Shown here: piece after piece, positions 35,301-47,300 of the stretch
Position numbering within the stretch: the first letter of the stretch is position 1
Layout: each line of letters begins with the position of its first letter
Assembly: GCF_024362695.1 (NCBI RefSeq)
Contig: NC_065420.1
Coordinates: forward strand, 11,323,420 to 11,387,419
Reading direction: 5' to 3'
Length of the DNA stretch: 64,000 nucleotides
Source: Pectinophora gossypiella
Taxonomy: Eukaryota > Arthropoda > Insecta > Lepidoptera > Gelechiidae
The notes under the pieces: model-generated
Database searches by the model: none
The model's input: the letters and a program-made list of their open reading frames with translations, nothing else
Told to the model about the DNA's origin: nothing
Program-made: the position numbers and the translations under genes

Positions 35301-38300
35301 GCATGGTGATCCGCACGTCGGGCATCGTGCCGGAGATGCGCGAGGCGTACTTCCGCTGCGCCGTGTGCGGCGCGGGCGCGGCGGCCGAGCTGGAGCGCGG
35401 CCGCGTGCCCGAGCCGGCGCACTGCGCGCACTGCAGCACGGCGCACTGCTTCCAGCTGCTGCACAACCGCTCGCACTTCAGCGACAAGCAGCTCGTCAAG
35501 CTGCAGGAAGCGCCCGGTGAGTACCTCGTCATACATGCATACACACACACACTCACACATCAATCAATCAATCAAATATACTTTATTGCACACAACATAC
35601 AGAACAGATACATAAACAGGGTCCACATAATATCAGCGTCGTGGTTCACGCCGCGACTTGTGATGAGTGAGGCCCTTTTATCTCACGACGTCCACTTTAT
35701 GATCATTTCGACAAACATCCGTCTTGCTTTTTTGTAGTTGTTTTAGTGGAAAGATAATACGATGCTGTTGTCTTTTTTTTGTGTGTGGCGTCCTTTCATA
35801 ATAAACTTTTTCTATTCTATTTTTCACTATAGTATGGAAATAAAGAATATTGAATTGAATTTATCGAATTTGTATTTTTTTGGAAACACCAACATTACCA
35901 ACGTAATTTTGGCTGTCAGTTTGACAACCAGCTTCCTTTTTTTGTTGCCATCATAATTTTTTGATTATATAATTCGCCATATTGATTTATAGAACATTGT
36001 TAGCATTGTACTTATAAACTTACAATATCATCATCATCAGCCCATTAACGTCCCCACTGCTGGGGCACGGGCCTTCTCTATGGATGGATAGGGAGATCGG
36101 GCCGTAAACCATCACGCGGGCCCAGTGCGGATTGATGGTTATTAACGTCTGCTAATGCAGCCGGGACCAACGGCTTTAACGTGCCTTCCGAAGCACGGAG
36201 GAGCTTGAGGTGAAAACTTTTTTTGTGGTCACCCATCCTATGACCGGTCTTTCCGAAAGTTGCTTAACTTCAACAATCGCAGACCGAGCGCGTTTACCGC
36301 TGCGCCACCGAGCTCCTCAAACTTACAATATATATAATCATATAACTAAAGTGTTTTATTATTATTATTATATAATCATATATATTGTAAGTTTGTTATA
36401 TATATATACACACAACAAATCGCGTTTTCTTCCATTGTGCTTCCACCACACACCAGCCCTTCAGCCCAACAGAAGTTGTACATATTGCTATAGACGACAT
36501 GCCGGCTGGCCGCACCCCAGCGACGGTGAGCGTGATGTCCCACGGCGCGCTGGTGGAGGCTGTGGGCGCGGGCGAGCGCGTCAGCGTGACGGGCGTGTTC
36601 CGCGCCGCGCCCGCCACGGTGCACCCCCGCAAGGCCACCCTCCGCGCCTTGCACAGGACGCACATAGACGCGCTGCACTACAGGAAAGTGCACAGCGACC
36701 GGCTGCTTGAAACTGAGGACGGGTTAGTAAGACCAGACATTTATTGCATTCCCTATGTTATTACTGAGGTCATTAAAAGTAGAGGAAGGTACAAACAGGT
36801 ACCCTGTAAGTGCTACAACATAGTCAAAACAAGTAGGTTTAAAAATGGAAACCTTATTTAACGAATCTGTTAGATAGGTACTAAAAAAAATTATTTTATT
36901 ATTTAATTAAATTTTATAATTCATAATGAAAATAGAAAAATGAGAATAACATTATTTTTTTGTAGTGCTTACCTAACGGATTCGTTAAATAAGGGTTCCG
37001 TTTTTTCCATTTGGCTACAGAACCCTAAAAACTACAGTGTATAGAACGATTTTTCGATTAAGTATTTTTAACTACATTTTTTCTCGCCGCGGCAGAGATC
37101 ATCTGTCTCTTTCTGTGCAGTACTGTGAGAGAGTGACGGGTGACGTATGTCGAGGCGAGAAAGAATCACGCGCTTACGGTGTTAAGCCCGCAGGTGGGAC
37201 TAAAAATGCCACATCGAAGCAATTAAAAAAAATCTCAATTACTATTTATTTTTTATAGCAAAGAGCACAGGTTCCCGCCAGAACGCATCGAACTATTCAA
37301 AGCGCTGGCTTCCCAGCCAGATTGTTACGAGCGACTGGCGCGCGCCATCGCGCCCGCAGTCTACGAAAACCTGGATATTAAAAAAGGGGTGCTCTTACAA
37401 CTGCTTGGGGGCACTAAAAAGAACTTCAACGCTGCAGGGAGAACGCACTTCAGGTAAGCTAAGATGATAAAAAAAAATTAAGAAATATAAAAAAACATCA
37501 AAAATATCTTTTTTCAGTAGGTAACATAGTTACAATTTGAATCGTAACTTTTTACATAATGAACCGCCTAAAACTTCTGCAGCGTTTCACAACCTGTATA
37601 GCCGGGGAAATAAAGCTGCAAGAAAAACCTCGGCACAGGGCCCTATTCGTTCTTTTTAAAAAAAAAAAAACAAAATAGCATGACGTAGGCTCGTCAGCCC
37701 TGTTTATTGACACACCAAACACTTAAAAACATAACATAAGCAACCTATATATGTCCCACTGCTGGGCACAGGCCTCCCCTCAGCCGGAGGGGGTATAGAG
37801 CATGCTCCACCACGCTGCTCCACTGCGGGTTCATGGAGGTGTTTTACAGCTAATAGCCAAGACCAACGGCTAAACGTGCCCTCCGAAGCACGAAATCCTC
37901 TTACTGTTACGGACAATCAGGTGATTGAAGCCTGCAATGTCCATAAACAGCTTATCCCACAAAAAGAGAGAAACAAAAGAAGAGATAGAGTTGGAGGGAG
38001 TCATCAAAATAAAAATAAAAAATCTTGTATTTTTTTTTCAATTCAATTCATCATCGTAATTTTCAATCGTCATTTACTTATTACTAACGTCATAATTAGA
38101 GATGCACCGATGGTTCCAGAAAAACTAGGCCCTTTTACGGCATTTGAAGTTCAGCCGAATATTCGGTTCGGCAACAATCAAACCGAATAATATTCGGTTA
38201 AATCACTATTCGGCGAATCTCTAGTCATAACCGTACATAACACTATTGTAACAACATTAATTGCTAATTTGAAACTAGCAACACCCTCTAATGGTTTACT

Positions 38301-41300
38301 GTTTTTATTATTTAAAGTTTACAACAGGAAATCAATACATCATCCAAGGGAAAAATGAATTCTACTTTTAAAAACAAATAAATTATTTATTTTTCGGTAA
38401 TTTTAACTTCCCAACTTAACTGAAAGTGTAGAACCTATACTGTAAATTCGCTAACTTACCTATCCGGGGGTGTAACTCAGTGGTAGAGTGTCTGCTTCGC
38501 ATGCTGAAAGTCCTGGGTTCAAGTCCCAGCACCTCCAACTGGAAATTTTCTTTTTAACGTACTATTTTTATTATAAAACATATTTATGATTATTTGAAAT
38601 TAATTTCCGTGATAAATATTGATTTGTTGACATATGTATTAACAAATTCGTAAGTTAAAAAAATAAGTTTAGATATAAGTACATAGTAAAATAATTTCAG
38701 TGTGCTCATTTATAACAAAGGTAGTCTTATTAGGCTATAAAAACAACGTCATTTTTTTATTTATTTTTTAGGGTTCTGTAATGAAACCCCGCCGTCGGTC
38801 AGTTTACTTTTTGATTAAATGTTAAATATTATTATGAATTTCCCCCCTCTGGTTGATTATGGGGAGGCCCGTGCCCAGAAATGGGATGTATATAGTCTAT
38901 TTATATGTCAATAAAGTATAGAAATGAAAATAATTTAAAAAAAGCACAAAAGAACATGAATTTTAATATATCCCGATAGATTTACACAGTTTTTATATGT
39001 CTACTTAAAAACAGATAAGGTTGATTTTTTTGGGACCACTACTTATTTTTTTATAGTTTTATTGACAGATAAATAGACTATGTACATCCCACTGCTGGGC
39101 ACAGGCCTCCCTTCAATCAACCGGAGGGGGTTTGGAGCATACTCCACCACGCTGTTCCAATAAAAAAAATGAATATGTAATATATAACTCCACTTACATC
39201 TATAGTTACAGTGTAGATGGTAAATACAAAATAATTGAATGTGAAGAACTGGTGTCTGAACTAGGATACCCTGTGTTTCAGAATACCAGACCCCCACCTC
39301 TCAGATAATCATACAGACAACAGAAGTTTAACAATATTACATACATACATAAACTCACGCCTATTTCCGGGGTAAACAGAGACAATAGAATTCCATTTAC
39401 TTCGATTCTGACACACTTCTCTTGCTTCCTTGACATTTATCAATCGCTTCATACACGCACAGAGTTGATCATACTAAACCTTATTAATATTGAAGTTGAA
39501 AATAAAATAATTTAATTCTGGATGATGATGATTCATGATGAACAAAACTAACCCCATAAACAAACTAAACTTAAACTACTACTTAACGTATGGATAAACT
39601 TAAACTAACCCCTCCAGATCTGAAATCAACATCCTGCTGTGCGGCGACCCTGGCACCAGCAAGTCGCAGCTGCTACGCTACGTACACGGGCTGGTGCCGC
39701 GCGCTCAGTACACCTCGGGCCGGGGCTCCTCCGCCGTGGGGCTCACCGCCTACGTCACCAAGGACCCCGACACCCGCCAGCTGGTGCTGCAGACGTGAGT
39801 CACCCCTTATATTAAATGTTTTTCAATCAATCAATCAATAATACTTTATTGCACGTTTTTTTTTGACGTGACTTGTTGTAGATTTGCCGCAGATGGCATT
39901 AACTACTTGGCCGGATAAATGGGGAGCGCTGAAGGCTCTCACCCGGTACAACGTTTAAGACAACAGGCCTGAGGGTGCCCAGTTGGGACTTTATTGCACA
40001 ACGACATAACAAAGGACATAAACATACGAATAAAAACATAAGTACAATAGGCGGCCTTATTGCTAAATAGCACTTTCTGCCAGGAAACCTTAGGGTGAAA
40101 GAATTTAATGCATTGGAGCATGGGCTGGTGCAGTCAACACCTGGTGGTTTTTCTTTCTTTCTTTCTTTCTTTCTATATTCTTCTTCTATCGTGTGGGTTA
40201 TGAGGCGAATAAGCAACCCCAGTGCCAGGGTTATTATTGATTGGGGGGTTAAAATGGCCACATCAAAGCAATTCATCTAAGAAAGCAATATTGCTATTTG
40301 ACATTTGTTTGCATTGCGCACTTACTTTTTTTTATATGCGCAAATGTCAAATTGCAATATTGCTTTCTTCGATGTGGCTTTTTAACCCCCCTTGTAAATA
40401 GTAGCAGGGACCAACGGCTTAACGTGCCTTCCCAAGCATGGATCATTTTACTTTTGTACAATCGGGTGATTAGCCTGTAACCAGCACAGGCCTAAACCAA
40501 TGATTGTCACGTGTTCAGCTGTGAAGGAAAACTTCGTGAGGAAACCCACATCCCCGAGATCTCATATATAGTTTAATGGGCCCGGTTAATGGGAATGGGC
40601 TCTCTCCCTATTTCATATACATTATATTATATTGGAGGCGCTCGGTGGCGCAGCGATAAACGCGCTCGGTCTGCGATTGTTGAAGTTAAGCAACTTTCGC
40701 AAAGGCCGGCCATAGGATGGGTGACCACAAAAAAAAAGTTTTCATGTCGAGCTCCTCCGTGCTTCGGAAGGCACGTTAAGCCGTTGGTCCCGGCTGCATT
40801 AGCAGTCGTTAATAACCATCAATCCGCACTGGGCCCGCGTGATGGTTTAAGGCCCGATCTCCCTATCCATCCATAGGGAAGGCCCGTGCCCCAGCAGTGG
40901 GGACGTTAATGAGCTGGTGATGATGATGATAGTATATTACATTATATTTTGTATTGGATTGTTCCAGGGGAGCGTTGGTCTTGGCTGATAACGGCATCTG
41001 CTGCATCGATGAGTTCGACAAGATGAATGACTCTACACGCAGTGTGCTTCATGAGGTTAGTAAATTAACATTGTTATCAGCCAATCTTTTGATTCTCGGT
41101 CGGGTTAATAAGGGACTTTTAAGGCTACGTTCAAATTCAAATTCAAAAATATCTTTAATCAGTAGGTAACATAGTTACACTTTGAATCGTCAATTTTTAC
41201 ATAACGAACGTCTCATCCGCCTAAAACTACTGCAGCTTCTCACAACCTGTATAGCCGGGGAAAAGAAGCTGCAAGAAAAACCTCGGCACAGGGCCCTAGA

Positions 41301-44300
41301 CGTTCTTGAAAAAAAAAACATATAATATTTTATACAATTGAGTAATTTAGCCTAATTTTATTTTAAGTTATATCCGTCATTTTCATATCCGTCGAAAAGG
41401 AAAGGGACGGATGATTCACAGCTCTTAATTTTAGGAAGAATGAGTAAATGAATGAATAACCCGGGCGAATCAAAAGGTACGTCGCTGGTATGCAATCCGT
41501 TTGACGTGCTGTCTACTTAACTGTGTCGGGTTATTGACGGATGTAAAATTTTTAGACGGTTGGTTTAGATTTGTGCTTAAAATTGACGTGTGTTCCATAA
41601 ATTTTATGCTTGTCGATTACCCGTCCATTTCCTTTTCGGCGGATAAGAAAATGACAGATATAACTTAAAATAAAATTAGATGGTATTTACAGGAATAGAC
41701 ATAATATTTTATTCAATTGAGTAATTTCGGTACGACTCGCCGCTGCTGAACCGCTGGGTGCGATTGCACGCTGTATAGCTGCCCGCGGCTTCGGTGATTC
41801 GGGCCGGTCTCATGTGTTTTATTTTTATGTTTTATCGTCTTTCGAATCTGTTACTAATACTAGGTTAAGCTTTTTGTTACTAACTAAATATGGACTAGTT
41901 TCCGAAATAAATATTTTTAATTTGAATTTAGCTGCCTAATATCAGTTCTCTGACAGTTAATCCCATGCATTCAAAGAACCTATACGTGGCTTCAACGGGT
42001 TGCTGGTTTGAGAAAACGGGGAGCGCCGATACCGGACTTGCAAGAATGAGTTACTAATTTATCTTAAGTGCAGTTTTCACTAATACAGTTGGCTCGACCA
42101 TTATAGACGGCGATACGGCTCACCGCCTATCACGTTGGTTTAACAGAAAGCTCAGTAAGGCGTGGGTACTTTACTTAGTTCATCTTGTGATGGATGTACC
42201 TCTGACTACTCCAATTATATAGCCCAAGGATATAGTTGTGAGCTTATGTTATTAATATGAAATATATAAACTAACAGCCTCCGTGGTCTAGTGGTTAAGA
42301 GCGTTAGGCTCACGATCTGGAGGTCCGGGTTCGATTCCCGATGGGGACATTGTCGAAATCACTTTGTGAGACTGTCCTTTGTTTGGTAAGGACTTTTCAG
42401 CCTTGAATCACCTGATTGTCCGAAAAAGTAAGATGATTCCGTGCTTCGGAGGGCACGTTAAGCCGTTGGTCCCGGCTATTAGCCGTAAAAACATCTCCAC
42501 CAACCCGCATTGGAGCAGCGTGGTGGAGTATGCTCCATATCCCCTCCGGTTGATTGAGGGGAGGCCTGTGCCCAGCAGTGGGACGTATATAGGCTGTTTA
42601 TGTAAATAATAGATAGATAAAATCTTTATTTAGGTTTAAGACGTTACATTATATAAACGTAAATAGCTTATATACGTTCCACTGCTGGGTACAGGCATCT
42701 CAATCAAAGGGGTGTGGAACATACTCCACTACGCTGCTCCACTGCGTGTTGGTGGAGGTGTTTTGAGCTAGTAGCCCGGGAGCCGGGATTGTCCGTAAAA
42801 TTGAGAAGATTCAGTGTTACAATGGCCCCGATTCCTGCAGACACCGCCTAATTTTATTTTAAGTTATATCCGTCATTTTCATATCCGTCGAAAAGGAAAG
42901 GGACGGTTGATTCACTGCTCTTAATTTTAGGAAGAATGAGTAAATGAATGAATAACCCGGACGAATCAAAAAGGTACGTCGCTGGTATGCAATCCGTTTG
43001 ACGTGCTGTCTACTTAACTGTGTCGGGTTATTGACCGATGTAAAATTTTTAGACGGTTGGTTTAGATTTGTGCTTAAAATTGACGTGTGTTCCATAAATT
43101 TTATGCTTGTCTATTACCCGTCCCTTTCCTTTTCGGCGGATAAGAAAATGACAGATATAACTTAAAATAAAATTAGATGGTATTTACAGGAATTAGCACC
43201 AATGACTTCTTAATATTAAAATTAGACATACTTCTGTTGGGCTGAAGGGCTGGTGTATGGTGGAAGCACAACGGAAGAAAACCACGATTTGTTGGTAGCA
43301 CTTTCACATATATTTTTGTAAGTCAAGTACAATGCGAACGATGTTCGATAAATCAATATGGCAATATATATATCAGAAAATTATGACAGCTTCAAAAAAA
43401 GGAAGTTGGTTATCAAATTGACAGCCAAATTACGTTGGTAATCTATGATTATTCTCAGGTAATGGAGCAACAAACGCTATCAGTCGCGAAGGCGGGCATC
43501 ATCTGCCAACTGAACGCGCGCACCTCCATCCTGGCGGCTGCCAACCCCGCAGAGTCGCAGTGGAACAAGAACAAAACTATCGTCGAGAACGTACAACTGC
43601 CACACACACTTATGTCCAGGTATAATTACAATAACTATTTGTTTTTTTTTTTTTTATATTACGAACAACTTCTTCCTCCTCCTCTTCAACTTCCTCCACC
43701 AACCCGCATTGGAGCAGCGTGGTGGAGTATGCTCCATACCCCCTCCGGTTGTTTGAGGGAGGCCTGTGCCCAGCAGTGGGACGTATATAGGCAGTTTATG
43801 TTACGGACAACTTACAAGATGGACTAATATTATGGGCGATAGGCTGATCCCTTATCACCATAAGGTTCATCATATCCATCTTTGGACTTCGTATCAACAG
43901 TGGCTGCAAGTTGTCTTTGATTACTTGTGGCTCTGCCCACCCCATTAGGGATTACGGGCGTGAGTTTATGTATGTATGTATGTACAACTTACAAGCTACA
44001 ATCTGCACAGGCAAAGTTACAGACAATAAAAAAAAGATTAACAGCTAGCTCAATTACAAGTTGTCACAGCGTGCACAATTAAGTGAACAAGAAAAAACAA
44101 GATATAAACTATATTATAAAACAACAAGTACCTAGCTGAGAAAGGACACAGTCAAGGTCATAGTATTTACATAAAAATTTACAACGTTTCGCCGGGAAAC
44201 TTACTACACTAGTAATTATTATATATTTTTTAGTTCGAGGAAAAAGAAAAAAGACTATATCGTCCCAAAAAAGGCAAAATTACTTAAGCGCCAAGAGGCC

Positions 44301-47300
44301 ATTTCGAGAAAAATCCGTTTAAAGTATTTTTCATAACTTACCCATTTATCCAATTTCGACGACACCGATTACCTATATATATATTTTTTCTTTTTCATTT
44401 TCTGCATCTAGCGATACTTGGATGCTATATTAGAATATTTATTTTGCCTTTCCAGTGACGATATAGTGACTAAGATTGAGAAGGGAATGTTAAGTTGGTT
44501 TGGACACGTAAAGCGGGTGAAGGGTAATAGGATTACGAGAAAGCAGTATAGAAAGCGAAGGTTGGTGGTAGGGCTGGCAGAGGAAGGACGTACATTGACC
44601 AAATTGAAGTTGCCCTTCGAAAAGGTTTTCAATCAGCGCTTATCTCCATCGACCCACTGGGGTGGATTAATTCCTTTCAAATATTTTTCATCTCAGACGA
44701 CGCCCTGAGCCGAGGTTCGCACCCTCAGGCCTGTTGTCTTAAACGTTATACCGGGTGAGAGCCTTCAGCGCCCCCATTTGTACAGCCAAGTAGTTAATGC
44801 CATCTGCGGCAAATCTACAAGTTCGGATGCTTTTTTAGAAAGTTTCTTAGCGAATGTGAAGCTATTTGTTTATGGGATGTCAGTGCGTGGAACATAATTC
44901 TGGGCACCGTTTCAGATTCGACCTGATCTTCCTCGTGCTGGACCCTCAAGATGAGGTGTTCGACCGCCGGCTGGCCTCGCATCTCGTCTCCTTGTACTAC
45001 AAGGACTACACCAATTCGCAAGACGACCAGGATATTGTTGTAAGTGACGTAACTCTTACTTTTTGATCTAATAGGATAAAAATTATCTAAAATTAATGAG
45101 AAATAAGCGTGACCTTATCTCTATACAGGGTGCTAGTGACATCGTGACGAAAACTTTGAGGGATAATTCAGACCATGGTTCTGAGTCGATGTCAAGTCGA
45201 ATTTTTGCGTATGGCCATGAATTAAAAAAACACTAAATCTTCATGAATTTTCCGACAGGAAATTCCATTTGATATACTTAGAATCGTGGTCTGAAACATT
45301 CCCCTCGGTATTCGTTACGGTGTCATTAACACCCACATACTCGTATGTTTATCTGTACGTACTTGTACGGGGTGTAAGTGACATCGTAACGAATACTGAG
45401 GGGGATGATTGAGCACATTATTCTGAGGTAATATCAAGTGGAATTTTCTATAAAGTTTATTATGTTCATTATTTTCTTTCGTGAAATATGTATATAAGAA
45501 AAAAACGACGGAAAATTCCACTTATTAACTCAGTATTCGTTACGCCTTCGTACACCGACTTCGTTCTTCGTTCTTTACACCTTGTATATAACCGTAGTAT
45601 ATAACTAATGTGAATTGCTATTATGTTGGTGACAGGATATGAGCTTGATGCGTGATTACATCGCGTTTGCCAAGGAGCACGTGAACCCGAAGCTGAGCGA
45701 GCCGGCGCAACAACGACTTATTGACGCCTATGTAGACATGAGGTGGGTACCTAAGAATATGACAACACGAACGGCCTCCGTGGTCCAGTGGTTGAGCGTG
45801 GGGCTCACGATCCGGAGGTCCCGGGTTCGAATCCTGGTGGGGACATATCACAAAAATCAGTTTGTGATCCCTAGTTTGGTTAGGACATGACAGGCTGATC
45901 ACCTGATTGTCCAAAAAGTAAGATGATCCGTGCTTCGGAAGGCACGTTAAGCCGTTGGTCCCGGTTACTACTTACTGATGTAAGTAAGTAGTTACATGTG
46001 TAGTGTATGTGTAGTGACATGAGCCATGTCAGGGGCCTTTGGCGGCTCAGTAGTAACCCTGACACCAGGGTTGATGAGGTTGGTAATTCACCTCACAACC
46101 CACACGATAGAAGAAGAAGACAACACGAAATAGAATGACGATTACTGACGCCTGTCAACCCGGTAGCGACAGTTAATCACATTTAAAGACAAGATAAATA
46201 TAGGCTGTTAGTGACATCGTAACGAATACTAAGGGGGATGATTCAGATCGTAATTCTGAGTGATATTAACACAATGGAATTTTCCGTCGGAAAATGTATG
46301 TTTTTTTTTATACTTTTGCGATGGAAAATTCTACTTGATATCAATTTAGAATCATGAGCCAAATCATCTCCCTTTGTATTCGTTACGATGTCGGTAACAA
46401 CTGTATACTTTATTGAGCACAACTGACATAAGATACAGAAATAAGGGCAACAGACACAGAAAGGCAGGCTACAGGCGGGCTTAATCAGTTACTTTTTTAG
46501 ACAATTTCTTCCTGGCAACCTTTGCGTGCAAGACAAATTTGTATAAATATAATTTAGTAGCGGGTATTCTAAAATTTAAAAGTATAATAAAAAAGGAGTT
46601 CACGATGCGAGCATGTGGCTTGCATTCATGAAATATTTTACCGCAATAAAAAATCCGTTTGTCAATTTGTTTCAGGCGCGTAGGCAGCGGGCGCGGCCAG
46701 ATATCCGCCTACCCTCGGCAGCTGGAGTCGCTCATCAGACTCGCGGAGGCGCACGCGCGCATGCGCCTCTCACCCGTCGTCGAGATTCTAGACGTCGATG
46801 AAGCGGCCCGGTGAGATACGGTCACGAGCATTAATATGTATACACTTTGGTACCATGTCACATTAACTTTTTTGGCAAATTGAACTGTAAGTCTCACTAA
46901 ATGTCAAATATGTTAGTGCGGCAGAGTCCTAAAGTGGGTACATTATATTGCTCATGACTGTACATAACATATGCTTCATTAAACCACCATCTTACAATAA
47001 CGGCCTCCGTGGTCCAGTAGTTGAGCGTTGTGCTCACGATCCGGAGGTCCCGGGTTCAAATCCCGGTGGGGACAAATCACAGAAATCACTTTGTGATGCC
47101 TAGTTTGGTTAGGACATTACAGGCTGATCACCCGATTGTCTGAAAGTGAGATGATCCGTGCTTCGGAAGGCACGTTAAGCCGTTGGCCGGTTATTACTTA
47201 CTGATGTAAGTACATAGTCGTTACATAAGCCATGTCAGGGGCCTTTGGCGGCTCAATAATAACCATTGACACCAGGGTTGATGGGGTTGGTGCACCTCGC

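Noticed and set aside
42278..42350. tRNA-like cloverleaf heads in SINEs (also 6572, 45773, 47001, 48403, 57092, 63994)
   Set aside because: Each is joined to a repeated SINE body and occurs many times; not functional tRNA genes.
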